64,000 bases of DNA from assembly GCA_947034895.1 (NCBI GenBank), contig OX344763.1, forward strand, positions 39,059,025 through 39,123,024, in the 5' to 3' direction. The notes below the pieces were generated by a model, which was not told where the DNA came from, did no database searches, and saw only the letters and a list, made by a program, of their open reading frames with translations. This document shows positions 26,401 through 38,440 of the stretch, piece after piece (position 1 is the stretch's first letter; each line of letters starts with the position of its first letter). The position numbers and the translations under genes are program-made. Source of the stretch: Rhytidiadelphus loreus. Its lineage: Eukaryota; Streptophyta; Bryopsida; Hypnales; Hylocomiaceae.

Positions 26401-27348
26401 TGGAGGTCTCAAACCTGCATCATTGATGTTTGCAACCCAGTCCTTTGCCCGTCCAGCTCGTTGAGTTCGAATTCTAACAGACCTGGTCCCACACGTAACC
26501 ATGAAGCTGAACCGCAAAGGGTTCCGCTCCTTGTTCAACCTTGCCAGTGCTATCAACCCCTCTGTAGCACCACGGTCCAAGGGTGGCAAAACATCAAAAA
26601 CAATGATGTCCAGGGGCTTGGCATCAAAAGGATCTCCAAGTACAGCAAGGAACCCTGGTTTCAGAACCGCCCAAACCCGTTGCCAGTTGGGATTACAACA
26701 GCAGCACGACTTCAAGCAAGCCAAGCATCCAGAATTCTGAGAAAAGTTCGGCAGATGCTGAACCATGACAAAGCCTTCATGAAGCTTTGGACCGTACTCC
26801 GGGGCAAACGAGAGCTTGGAAACTTCTAGAAAGCGACAGACTTCCCGAGAGTTCACAATATCTAAATCGTCCAAAAAATGTTTTAAATAATCCTGCATGG
26901 CATTCTGAGCCCTGTACGTGATCGTGGGTAAACGTCCCAAAGCCGGCCGCATGACAGGCAACGCAGCGCTGGAGGGGATGTCTTTTCTGGTTGTGGAAGG
27001 GACATCATCTTGCTCCGGCTCCTCCTCTTCCTGCAAGTTGATTCCCGTGTGGTCACCAATGCCTAAGTTCTGAAACCACTCTCGAGCCTGCTCTTGCTTC
27101 TCATGGAGATCCTCAACGAGCGCCCGGAATTTGATGGCACTGTGAAGGGAGAAAACCTGAGTCGCTTTCTTCACAAGTCGCCACTTGAACTGCCGGTACT
27201 CGAAGTCTATTGTGTAGATCAGCTGCAAAGCCGACCCTTCAGACCTGGAAACGCTAACGACGGTTGCCACAGGAGGCTCTTTGAATATGGGGTCTTCCTC
27301 CATAAGCATTCGTGGAGGAGAAACCCCCCTCGTTGGCGAGGCTTGCAT
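23496..27348 (-). CDS. PLDzeta: phospholipase D zeta (PX-PH-PLD)
   Basis: Two exons, 27348-25617 and 25102-23496, joined in phase by one GT-AG intron to give 1112 aa (Arabidopsis PLD zeta about 1100). The order is PX domain ~28-183, Cys cluster ~208-218, PH domain ~190-335, first HKD motif HEKFVIVD at 452-459, a variable Ser/Glu-rich linker spanning the exon junction, second HKD motif HSKVMIVD at 912-919, and the conserved family C-terminus. Both catalytic motifs are complete. PLD zeta hydrolyses phosphatidylcholine to phosphatidic acid independently of Ca2+ and is stimulated by PI(4,5)P2. In plants it acts on endomembrane and plasma membrane in auxin, root and phosphate-starvation responses. 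In-frame sequence stays open for about 30 codons upstream of Met 27348 with no earlier Met, so a short upstream exon is possible. The gene is very intron-poor for its family. Confidence 0.96.
25562..25575 (+). repeat. telomere-type motif in the PLD intron
   Basis: aaaccctaaaccct, two telomere-type units, lies within the single PLD zeta intron (25103-25616). Short telo-box motifs are common in plant 5' introns and promoters, so a regulatory role is possible but not shown. Confidence 0.5.
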
Positions 27349-27642
27349 CTGCGAATACTGGAAATCCTGCCCCAGCTCCTCGTCAGTTCCATCGAAGTCC
27401 CTATCCTTCGCCAGCTTCTCCCCTGAGTTTCTGCCAGTTGATCACCTGCAAATTCCATGCTCCTCCAAGTTACAGCGCTTGCACCAATAACCCTAGAGGG
27501 CGATAAAAACTGAACAAACTCAACCTCGTCACAATCCTGATATTATTCCATCGGAGCTCAGACAGACTTCAAAGAAAAAAAGTTCACGCTTGGACAAAAA
27601 ATTCCCAACACACATGGCAGGATAGAGTCGAATCTGAAGCCA

Positions 27643-28170
27643 GAACCCGACCCTCATTAACCCCTATACGACCAAGGATTCATAATTACAAAACGACCAA
27701 TTTGGTTGATAATATTGTGAAAAGGATAATTGCATTGAACCAAACTTTAAATCACCAGAATCAGTGAAGATCTTTGATCAGGTCAGTTCAAACATGAATA
27801 AAATTGGACACAATAAAGAAACTCCCTACATGACCTGATCAAAGACAAATAAAATTGGGAAAACGAAAGTCTCCGTAATGACCTACTCAAACCCGCTAAA
27901 AACACCAAAAATGGGGCCACCACGGAAAGTAACCGCTTCATATCATCCGACAAATGAGGGTCGATTTGGGCTTCTTGGTCCTTTCGGGGTTGACCTTCAG
28001 GTTTTATGAACAAGACTCCAATTCCATTACAGAGTACACACTTCTTCTTCAGAATCTTAGGGTTTGTGAAACGAATTTCATTAGATTCACAACAAGGTCT
28101 CACAAGGAAACTCTGAAGTCTTCAACCTTCACGAATTCCATTGCATATAGGGGTTAATGAGGGCCACACA
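27643..28170. mobile_element. inverted-repeat insertion with TTAA ends
   Basis: An 18-bp perfect inverted repeat brackets about 500 bp: ccctcaTTAACCCCTATA at 27651-27668 and its complement at 28146-28163. The TTAA sits at 27657-27660 and 28154-28157, with CCCC and GGGG just inside. Removing the interval would leave ccctcaTTAAtgaggg, itself a palindrome. The block lies directly upstream of PLD zeta. It carries a possible minus-strand frame with a CVLCNG motif that I cannot assign. Confidence 0.45.
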
Positions 28171-29648
28171 AAGTAGAGAGATTTCTCCATTTCATAAAAG
28201 TCAACAATCATTGTACCTCGAAGATAAGGAATCACGTTACTCGGTGTACTAAGAACTTCAAAGTTGCAGCCTCCGTTGATGAAAATGAGCAGCGTCACAA
28301 CGAGTACGCAGAGAGATGTCGTGATGTAGCCAACCTCCTCAAGCAACATCTCCGTGGCATAAGATGACTATCGCCTCTGGATCCGAGGCCCACTCTTGAA
28401 TTGCTCCAAACCGTCATTAACTCGCACAATAACGGCAGCATCCACTTCCGATTCTCAACACAATTGAACTCAAGTTTCACTGCCATAAATTGTTCCGCGT
28501 GGAAATCGGGTCTACTGAATCAAAGGGCCCCACAGATGCAAATAAAAGCAGCACCTAAGGCACCTCCAGGTTTGATGTTGCGATCATGATGACTTGACAA
28601 AGTCTTTGTTCTGATTTGAAATTGTCTCTGTAAAATAAAAATCCCAGCACGAATTATACTCTGCCAACACACCTCAGTCTCCCTGCTGAAACACTCAATT
28701 TCCCAAAATTCAACATAAAAAGCAGGTCATGGACAATCGCACTCTGCAGAGAATGCACAAGGACTCAACAAGGACTCTGTTTTGGCATCAGTAGCACCGC
28801 AAAAATACTCTGTAAAACACAAACCCAACACAAATTTTACTCTCCCAAGTAACAACCCCTCCTTTCCAACTACTGGAAACACTCAACATCTCAAAATTCA
28901 ACATACGAAAGCAGCTCATGGCCATTCGCACACAGCATAAATGACGACCAAGCAGAAACCCTAAAGGAGGTCTTTCACGTGCATGAGCGCAATAAAATTG
29001 CAAAAAAGCACTCTAAGAATTCCACCTTCGACGATTCTCTGCCACTAATTCCGCAAAATTCCTGGAATTCGAAGCTCACAACCAAATTGAACTAGGTTTT
29101 CATCCTTGCCAGAGAAATTGTCGACTTCACACGAAATTACGAAGCTACACTACTGATTGCACCACACGTCAGTGACAATTCTGCTCAACGATCAATCGAT
29201 CTCAGCCTACGAAACTCCAAAACCAAGAAGCATCCGGTTTCGACGCTTGGACTGCACAAGAGCGGGGTTGAGGGGTTGTTCATGAAAAATCCTACGAGGA
29301 GTGTACTAACCAGATCGCACTCAGACCAAAAACGACGGCGAATCTCACCGCTGGCACAACCGTGTCAGAAGAAGAAGGCTCTGTGAAAATGCATTTCGGA
29401 GCGAGGGGCGCTGATGCAGCAGTAGGGCTTGCAGACGGTGTACAGGAGCCACTACCTACGCAAGCGCTGTGCTTTGTCGTAGCCTTCAAGTGGCAAATGA
29501 ACGAACGTTTCTCGTCTTCCTCCTCCTGAGAACGAACGATGGCGATATTTCGTCTGAAAGCGAACGGACGTTTCTCTGTTCCGTTCGGTCGTCCATTTGA
29601 CACGACGATTTTCATATCGTCGACTAAATTCACCGACGGACGTTCCAA
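28122..29648 (-). other. possible small membrane-protein gene (unresolved exons)
   Basis: Two minus-strand frames look non-random. The frame 29648-29292 ends in a hydrophobic segment (AVRFAVVFGLSAIW) next to a usable gttagt donor. The frame 28349-28122 holds a clear membrane helix (TTSLCVLVVTLLIFI) and then a gtacaa donor. I could not join them in a consistent phase and do not recognise a family. They may be exons of one small membrane protein or chance frames. Confidence 0.2.
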
Positions 29649-29703
29649 AGTTGCGAGACATTCATCCTCTTTACGTGAAGTACAGTGGTCTTATTGGACC
29701 TAA

Positions 29704-30101
29704 GAGCATCCCCGCCAATGGCTTCCCTATCCCTTTCCGAATGATTTTCATCCGGATAGGGAAGAAAATTCTCCCATCAACATTCCCTATTCCTAAAAAT
29801 TTAGAGAGGAAGGGTTCGAATTCCCTAAATGGGATGATGGATAGGGAACTCAAGTGAAGTAATCCCTAAACCATTTTCCACATTTCCAACATGAGTTGTG
29901 CTTCATTGATTCATGGAAGTACTATTCATTTGGCCTTGTTACTATTTCTATGGTTCCCTTTTGACTTTTCCCTACCTCTATTTAGCAATAAGTTTAAAAT
30001 TTAGGGAACTACGAGTGGGAACTTCTCTTCCCTATCCCCATTTGTGTTCCCCTTCATCTCGACGGAGATAGGGAAAGGGAAAGACACTGGTGGGGATGCT
30101 C
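29704..30101. mobile_element. 398-bp MITE with TAA target duplication
   Basis: The termini are GAGCATCCCC at 29704 and its exact complement GGGGATGCTC ending at 30101, flanked by TAA on both sides (29701-29703, 30102-30104). The interior has further imperfect inverted similarity (ccctatccctttcc / agggaaagggaaag) and no transposase. A 3-bp TAA duplication suggests the PIF/Harbinger group. The termini do not prove it. Confidence 0.7.
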
Positions 30102-30173
30102 TAAGGTAACAACAACTAAAATTGGCCTAAGAAGAGTTTGAGCATGGTTGCTATTCAAAGTTTTTATTGGATC

Positions 30174-30395
30174 CGGTCCGAAATGACCCTAAACTACCAT
30201 GGGTGATGGCGCAGGTAGGGCCATCTGGTGGCATCCATGAGGTTGCTGGTTCAATCCCCCATGCTGACTTTGATCACGTGGTGGTGTGATGCATGTCCCT
30301 CTTTTTGTATCCTAACGGGGGTACCCATGGCTTGTAATTCTGGTAATCTCCGGTCATCATGGTTGTGTCGTGTCATGTTTAAAAATAAATAAATT
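30174..30395 (+). mobile_element. tRNA-derived SINE with 13-bp target duplication
   Basis: Flanking copies of tttttattggatc lie at 30161-30173 and 30396-30408. Inside are an A-box-like tggcgcaggtagg near 30207 and a B-box ggttcaatcc near 30248, as in tRNA-derived pol III promoters. A non-tRNA body follows, and an A/T-rich tail (aaaaataaataaattt) ends the element. It is non-autonomous and needs a LINE for movement. Its 3' body resembles 56115-56160 inside the copia element. Confidence 0.75.
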
Positions 30396-30408
30396 TTTTT
30401 ATTGGATC

Positions 30409-33400
30409 TTGTTTTAAAAGGGGATTCTAGATTCTTTTAGAATGGTTTGTGTAGACAAACTGAGTTTGAACACTATTAGTTTGTGCTCTAATACCCTCTC
30501 TCTTCTAAAGTGATAATTACAAGCATCAAATCTAATTAAGACAAGATTCAGCACATGTCAAAGTCATTATATATTTGTAATAGAGATACAAGCCATGTTG
30601 AAGAGGGCTTGGAACCAAGTTAATAAAATGAAATAAAAATTGAACACTTCTATTTGGTTGGCATCACAAAATTGAAACAACTTAACCAATGACAATACTT
30701 AAAATTGTTTATTTTTATGGCCTAGTCATACATATTATGTACACCTTAACCAATGATAGTACTTAGAATTGGTTATTTTCTTGGCTTAGTGACAAATACT
30801 AAGCAAACCCGCCAACAACATTCACATCAATAGGGTGGAGTGTGCATTAAATTTTTCTTGTGAATTTATAATGTTGTGAACGACTAGACAACATAGTTGT
30901 AGTAGGTTTATAGGGTGATTAGACACTAGAAGGAAGGCACGTTTTTTGTGACGAGCATAGAAACGCAGGCAAATGTTTAATTGGACGTCAGCATGTCTAC
31001 TGTGAATGTCTAGGAAAATCCATCAAACTTGATGAGGCAAAAACACAAGGAAATCAATATTAACGTCCCCTATTTAGACTATAACGTCACATAAAACATG
31101 GTGAATTTTTTGGAAAAATTGAAGACAAGTGGCAGCCATGTTAGCGCCACATAGACGTGGACTACCACGTGGATTTTTTTCAAACGCAGCCCGTTGATGA
31201 CATGGATGCTAATGTGGCATAAATTAAAAAATGACGTGGCAATTTTTATTTTTCGACGTGGCATGTCTAGTCAACAGGCTGTAATGAGGGTTTGCAAATT
31301 ATACAATGTTCAAGAAGACGTTCTATCTAACAAATATGCGTTTTCTATAACGTCAGTAGCAACATGGGAGTGATTTATGTTCATGTTCATTTATCATTAG
31401 CCATGTTGTATTTTATGTCGAATGGATCATCTGCAACGTCCAAAAGAACATTGATGACGTCATAGTGGATGTCTACTTTGGAATGACTATACAAAATATA
31501 CCATACATAGTACACCATACACAATATATACTACACAATACACCATACACAATATGTTATATTTTGTATTTATGTTACATGGCTTGAAAAACCACTAATT
31601 GTGAGTATATTGACGAGAAGACAAACTATAAATACAAATGGGATGGTAGGAGGGAAGACAAACCATATGGGATATGAATTTTTTTTTAATTATACAAAAT
31701 TGTCAGAGTTGACATTAGAAAAAAGATCTGGATGTCTCAATTGACGTCTCAATTGACATCACAAAAAACATTTGGACGTTTCAGTTGATGTCTTCATTGA
31801 CATTGCAAGAGATGTTAAAAAAACATTGTTCAAATTTTCAATGGGTGTCAAAGTGTGTTGATATGGCATATCACTTCATCCTTATTAAATGTCATGTTAC
31901 TCAAATTCCACATCATGTACTATTTTTAAATTTTAAATTTTATATAATTTTAATTAAATTTTTAAATTTTAGTTTAATTTTTAAAACATATTACATGGCT
32001 ATCCTTCCCCTATGTTTTTACAATTGGTCAGGGTTTTACCTTAGTCCCTAGTAACTTTCACTAACTTACCTAAAAATAACAAAAAACCCTTGCCAATGTG
32101 GCATTTCTATGTTTTTTTGGACATTGTATACAACACATCTATGTTGTTTTTTATGTCTTTTGGAACATCACTGTCACACATGACATCAACTTGTTTAGCC
32201 AATGACATTCCAACATTTTTTAGAACATCTACCTCAATTCTGTCTCCCATGGTTGCAATCCCATCTTTGTGCGATGCTCAAATAAGGTGGTCTTGGTCTT
32301 GACTTACTCACTTACACGTGTAAATGCCTTGTTATCAAATACAATTTAGATGAGTAGTTCACTAAATCCCTACCGTGACAGTTAAGTGAGCAGTTAAGAT
32401 TGGCTCACTAAGTCCAATTTGACAACAAGTTCTTTAGTCATGGGTTGCTAAAATAGCAGTAATTTGCCTTGTTGGTAGTGCTTGGTTGGCCTTACACTTG
32501 GAGTAACAAGTTATTTTGCCCCAACCAAATCTAATGTGGGTAAGAGACTAATTCAAGAAAAACATATCCAATATTTGGGCACGTAGTGAAGATGCAAGGG
32601 CCCATGAGCATAGAGTTCTAAAACACCAAATTAAAAGAAGCCGTTCAAATTTTGTCTCTTGCTACATTTGTAGTAGGGATTAAAAAGAAGCTAAGGCACG
32701 CCACAAGCCACTGTGACCAAGTGTAGTGCATAATAGTGTGAATGTTCTTGGGGCGTGATATAAAGAGGAACAACCAATTTTTTTTTTAATATGCAATCCT
32801 TTTTATTGGAAAATTTTGTTTGTAGAATTCCAAAACTATCCACAAAGAGAAAATATAATTAAAAATTGTTTGTCTAATATATTTATAGCTTTAAATCAAT
32901 TGTAACTCAACATTATTCAAGATTTGATATTTAGTCTAGAATGCCTAGGGGACATTTTGTGTCCTTTGGATGATTTAAAGAAGACCTCAAGGATGGAAAA
33001 ATTTGTTTATTCATTCAATTTTGGAGTTGCTTGAATCCAATTTCAATGAAAGATGTTGTGTATTCTCTCTATGTGATATTTTTTTACTTTTCTACATAAG
33101 AAAATGACAAATTAATGAATCACCATGTAGTGTATTTTGGCAACTTGTTCTCCTTTCTTTCGATCTACATGTAAACCATAAAAATGATTATTTTGAATTT
33201 GAGGTCAACTAATGAAATGAATCTTATCAAGTCTAGTTTCTACTTCAATTTGAAATTTTGGAAAATCCTAAATTTAAATATTTTATTGCAATTTGAACTT
33301 TGAATCTATTACCATGCCATAGTTGATGTCTTAATTTTAGAATGACATGCTAATAAAAAAAATTGCACCATGGTATTTTACACTATAATATCTCATACAG

Positions 33401-35082
33401 CTATGGAGAAATTTCTTACAAATAAATATAAAACTTTTATGACTTAGAAAAGACATGTGATTACATATTTGAAAATAAATACAAAAAATTGCATTCATAT
33501 ATAGTTGTAAAATGGGAGTATACAAGGTTTGAAAAATGGTTATAGGTCCATCATTTTAGGATTAGACATTCAATGTTTTTTCTTGTGGCAAAAATTTCCT
33601 AGCTTTAGAAAATTTGAACCTATACAACCAAGTTTGTACAAATATTCCCTAGTAAAATGAGGAAAAGGAAAGGTTTATTAGTCCCAAGAACTCGCCCAAG
33701 AAAAAACACTCATTTAAACTAGATAACTGCTTCTAGCTCCTCTAATATCTCAATGGTGAAAACATCATTTTAAATTTGATCTTGGTGAGTGATGCAACCC
33801 TATCACCATAGTAATTAGTCAAAAACTATGAGACTCTACGTTAAATACACAACTAAAAATAGAGTCTAATCAATATGAGATAATCTTGTGCGTGCTAATT
33901 CGGCAAAGCATCAAAAGGTCAATTTACAAAGTTGGATATCTTCACAATCCCTTCTTCACTTGCTGACATGGCAGTTGACATGTTTCATTTCATCCATAAG
34001 AGCCTTTTTCAACTAACACTTTTATGTTGTATCTTTCTAATATGTTGTATTCTCATCAAGCTTCAAAAGTTAGATAGGTTAGAAGTATGATATGAAGAAT
34101 TTGTGTCTCATTCTCTCATCATTATTTTTCAAGTCATGTGGCTATTATTTTTGCTTTGTTGTATCATTTAGCATCATTTGAGCTTTTTTGGTCTAAAATT
34201 TGAAGATTTCATTAGGAATTTAGGACTTCATATATTTAGGAATTTGTAAGTATAGAATTTTATATTTTTAGAGGTTCAATAGATTTAGAGCTTTACAAAT
34301 TAAAAAATTTACATAGAATACAAAAATGCATCTTAAATATAGATGCTATTATAGGATAAAAATTCTTATTTGATTTGAAATATTTTTTGGATTTAGAATT
34401 CTTCAAATATATGAATTTTTACATGATTATAAAGATGTCACTGCATGATGGAATATTTTGCAATTTTTCTACATTGTCAAAATCCCTCAAAAATGTAGAT
34501 TTCAAGTTTGTTTGTGAATTGTATTTTTTTAAATTATTATTATTGTATATTTAATTTTTTTACTATTGTACATTATAGATTTTCTTTTATAAAAGACACC
34601 ATACATTGCCATCTCATTGTCCACGTCAAATTTCAAAATATAACGTGTGAAGTATACAAGAAAAGTGAATTTGATTTGGCATGAATACCAAATTAGTATC
34701 AAGGTAGTCTATTCTAAAAGCACCCATGTTCCAAATGCTACCCCTATCATAGTCATAGGTGACATATGACTTTAAATCTTTATTGTTGTCAATGATGAGT
34801 TAGGTAGGCTTAACTTTTTTTTTTAAGAGCATACTTTCTTATCTATTGTCTAAATTGAACTATTTGAATCTATATGCCTTTTGAATATACATTTGTTGTA
34901 TTGGATACCATTTCAAATGTTAAATTCTCTAGTAGTGATAGTGGCATTCTTAATTTGTAAAATTCATATGAAACTCATTCATTGGACAATTTTAGTCTTT
35001 AGTGTCTTTACTAGATTTAGGGTATTGAGCATCCAAACCCTCCTTCTTGAAAAGTAGCCTATGATTGGAATTTTAATCCTCA
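30409..35082. other. AT-rich repeat DNA, no gene
   Basis: No supported reading frame is seen. At 30960-31800 the DNA is dotted with gacgtc/gacgtgg motifs and short inverted copies. A short minisatellite of ataccatacacaata-like units lies at about 31490-31560. The remainder is AT-rich with homopolymer runs. Confidence 0.5.
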
Positions 35083-35086
35083 AAAG

Positions 35087-35947
35087 ACCTAGCCCTTTGG
35101 GGAGTCAAAAAACACTCAAAAGTGCCATTTCTATTGCAAGGTGCAAAACATTTAATACTATGTTTTTTTTTGCATATCTAACTATAGTATCTTGCACTAT
35201 ACTAATATAAAAATGTATGGAAGAAAAATTTAAAACTTTGACTATAGAGATTGCAAGATATTTGCATTTTGAGTGAAGAAAACAAGTTTTTTTCCACCTT
35301 CTCTAACTAAATTTTTTGATTTTGAATTGTTTTAATCTAAATTGAAGAATTGAGTTGAGAGTTTGGAAAAAAAAGATTTAGAATTGTTTAATTTTTATTC
35401 TTCAAAACAATTCTTAGATAGTAGTAGGTACAAGATAGAAGGAAAAACTAAATCTTTAATAGTTCTATAATGGAATTGAAACACACTAATTGCAACACTA
35501 AGATTATTCTAGCGAGCAAAATAAACCATGTGATTTTTTTTTAAATCTACAAAAATTAAGTTAAAAAATTATTCTAATAAGTTATTTTGAAAAGAACCTT
35601 CACATTGTTTGAAAAATAAGACTCTCTGTAGCTTTCTCATTAATAGTCCAAATGGAATGAATCAATTCTTTCTATGTAGACAAAAAATATTCTCTATGAG
35701 AAACTATATATTTTTTAAATTCTCTTGAAATTTTATTTTTTTGGTCTTGCCCAATGAACTATTTTTTGAGTTTAGTATGACATTACTTTTGCTCCTAGGC
35801 ATTGATTGGAATAAAAATCATATTCTCCAAAAGCTAAATAAATGTATTTTCCCATCTTCCAAAAAAGTTTTAAAACCAAGTCAAAAATTGAGATCATAGG
35901 AACCTTGCATTGTCTCTTGAAGGGACAATTGGCCTAGGGAGGGTAAT
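35087..35947. mobile_element. TTAA/CCC-type element, copy C (inverted, degraded)
   Basis: This is the inverted, diverged copy of 13224-14000, recognisable from the blocks catattctccaaaagcta and tttgctcctaggcattgatt. The left boundary TTAA at 35083-35086 is kept. The right end (ggcctagggagggtaat) is degraded. No coding sequence is seen. Confidence 0.45.
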
Positions 35948-36684
35948 TTTTCAAGGATTTGGGACCACCTTGCTACGCTAAAATCAATTTGACATCAAAT
36001 ATTGCAAAAGATACATTGTGTTAGAGAAGACAAAGGTACGCAATCAATTATTTTTTTCATTAATTTTAGGAAGAGCACAAAATAAAGTACAATGGAGTGT
36101 TGAAGCTATTGACATCTATTGACAAGGAAGAAATGTGCAAAAGGTGGATTAAAACATGTGTATTCATCCCTGGGTGTTTGAAATTATCAGTATTAGAGTA
36201 ACATTGTCCTTAGATTGCGTAGCAATTGAGTGATTTCATCCATTGAAAATAGAAAAATCTATCTTTCAATATTCCTTTAAAAAAAATTGTATAGTTTTTG
36301 AGTGATAAATCACCCCAAATACTACTTGCAAAGTCTTGTAGCATGAGATTCTTTTGATGAGCTCACACTTTAGGAATGTTAGGGAGGTTTTGCTTGCTCT
36401 CCGGCCCTATTTCATGCTATAGGATACAAATCAATTTAATTTTTTTTAGCCTCTCATCATAAAAGTCAGGCCAAATTATTTTTATGCCATTTTGACAACA
36501 AAGACCATTTCACTGTCATTTTTTCAATCACTTTGATATTGAGTTGGCAAGGTGTTTGGCACCAAATTATCTTGATAGTGTTTCAATGGCACCATATTCA
36601 CATGCCCTGACATTCGTGATGCTAGCTGTATTGCTCATGTGGCAATGGTTTGTAAGATAAAAATGCCATCTTATACTATTTTAA

Positions 36685-36906
36685 CCCTTAAAGGACGAAG
36701 GGGTGACCTTGGAAATCATCCCTTTTCATTACTGCGAGAATCATTGGCTTAAAAAATAGCAAAAGTACTCATTCAAAGTCAAAGTACTGTAGAAGACCTC
36801 CCCTTTTCACAACAAAATTCCGAGGATGAATAGTTGCACTTCTGTCCTACTGGAAGGATTCCCTATCATCCATCAAACGCCAAACGTCTGTGTTGACATT
36901 TAAGAG
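36685..36906. mobile_element. short TTAA/CCC MITE, unit 1
   Basis: Bounded by TTAA at 36681-36684 and 36907-36910. The left end is CCCTTAAAGGACG and the right end is ATTTAAGAG, a one-base-changed complement. The unit is 222 bp and non-coding. It is about 80% identical to unit 2 next to it, with which it shares the middle TTAA. Confidence 0.65.
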
Positions 36907-36910
36907 TTAA

Positions 36911-37113
36911 CCCTTAAAGGACGAACGGGTGACCTTCGAAATCATCCCTTTTCATTACCGCCCGCAAAAAATCATTGGCTTTAAAAATAGGAAAAGTACC
37001 CATTGGGAGTCAAAACAATAAAATTCCGAGGATGAATAGTTGCACTTCTTGTCCTACTACAAGGATTCCATGTCATCCATTAGACGCCAAACGTCCTCCT
37101 CGACGTTTAAGGG
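36911..37113. mobile_element. short TTAA/CCC MITE, unit 2
   Basis: Bounded by TTAA at 36907-36910 and 37114-37117. The left end is CCCTTAAAGGACG and the right end CGTTTAAGGG. The unit is 203 bp and non-coding. The terminal pattern TTAA-CCCT...AGGG-TTAA is what piggyBac transposons show. Confidence 0.7.
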
Positions 37114-37896
37114 TTAAACTATATTTTCGTGTTTGAGTTTCATAGTTTACTACAGCAAGAATTTTTTTACAAATTTCCAGCCCTCTCTTGTATGGATTTG
37201 GAGAAGTGCATTAGGAAAAAAAAAGCCCCAAATTTCCTATACACTTGTCGCAAAGTCCGGAGGGAGGTTGGATTTTTGCCCCCAAAATATGCACTGGGGA
37301 TGCTCTTCAGTTCGGTCTAAAGATCTTTTTCTTTTGAAATTGTTCTTGGAAATGGCTGCGCACAGGCTGCCTCATTCAATACGTCAGGCCTCAGAAACCT
37401 TCAATGCCGCGACCTGTTGGCGCTCCACCACCCCTCCATTGCAAAATGCACCAAACTTACTCCTGGCGCTTGAATCAAGGCAAAGGAGCTTCGAGATTTG
37501 AAACAGGTATCGTCACTTACTGTAATTCAGTGCAGCTTTGAGGAAATTCAATGCACACCTCCGTTTCATTCGAGCTAAAGTTACCAGTTGCAACGAAATA
37601 CAAAGTCTTCATCACCTCGAGACTCTGAAAGCACAAACTCCCTGTCAACGCCTGCTCGAAACGAAGAATTTGAGGTTTAGTGCATCGATCTCTGCCGAGC
37701 ATTTGCACCTCTGGGACGGCAGTTTACAGGTCCCGTTTTGTTCGGATCTCATTCTCTCCACGGGAAAGCACTGTGACTTATCAGGGCGCCAGCGTCATTT
37801 TTGTGTTGTGGTGCTAGTGGGGGAGTTGCGCGATTCTTGATTCCCGAGAGAGAAACTGCAACGACGTGAGTGAGTGAGTGAGTGATTCTGAGAGAA

Positions 37897-38421
37897 ATGG
37901 TGCGCGAGATGGAGGTGTGGGAGGAGCTAAGGAGGTTGAACCCTTCCAAGCGTCGGAGGTGTGTGGATCATGAAACTGTGAGCGAGACTGGTGGTGGAGC
38001 ACGGTTCCAACGGCTGCGAGGTTCCAGTGCATCGGATCTATTGGCTTCTGCGACGAGAATGTATGCTCAGGCCACGGAACGCTTGAACGCTGCGAAGAGA
38101 GAGAGGGAAGAAACCATGCAGGATCAGTGTGGCTTACATTTGTTCTCCCTGTCGGAGAGCCTGTTTACCACGCCCCAGGCGAAGGAGTATTTGAAGTTGC
38201 GGCGCGAACAGGAGACTACGAGAGTACGGAAACTGCTTAGGCAAACCGAAGGTGCAGTTTTAGCTGCTCCTGCATCTGCCAACTTTGAGCCGTGTTTCAT
38301 TGAAGGGAAGAACGAGTATTTGAGGTTGAGGGAAGAACTTGAGCTTGCGAGGATTCGGAAATTGAGAGCGAATATCGCGGCTGCAGCTTCGCCCACGCCT
38401 GCACATATGGAAGGGAGGTGA
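37897..38421 (+). CDS. small basic coiled-coil-like protein, unrecognised
   Basis: A 174-aa open frame whose ATG at 37897 has a good context (gagaaATGG). It is rich in Arg, Glu, Leu and Ala. A basic patch (PSKRRR) near residue 16 could be a nuclear signal. Two related segments, KEYLKLRREQETTRVRKL at about 96-113 and NEYLRLREELELARIRKL at about 139-156, form an internal repeat with heptad-like spacing, suggesting two helices that pair. No family is recognised. The frame has higher GC than its flanks, and the antisense frames are shadows. A gtga microsatellite (37867-37884) lies in the presumed leader and a telomere-type tract sits just after the stop. Confidence 0.55.
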   Translation: MVREMEVWEELRRLNPSKRRRCVDHETVSETGGGARFQRLRGSSASDLLASATRMYAQATERLNAAKREREETMQDQCGLHLFSLSESLFTTPQAKEYLKLRREQETTRVRKLLRQTEGAVLAAPASANFEPCFIEGKNEYLRLREELELARIRKLRANIAAAASPTPAHMEGR

Positions 38422-38440
38422 GGATCAGGTCCTGCAGTTA

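Noticed and set aside
26026..26829. 267-aa plus-strand open frame
   Set aside because: It lies antisense to the PLD zeta first exon, whose protein matches the family throughout. The plus frame has no domain and is a shadow.
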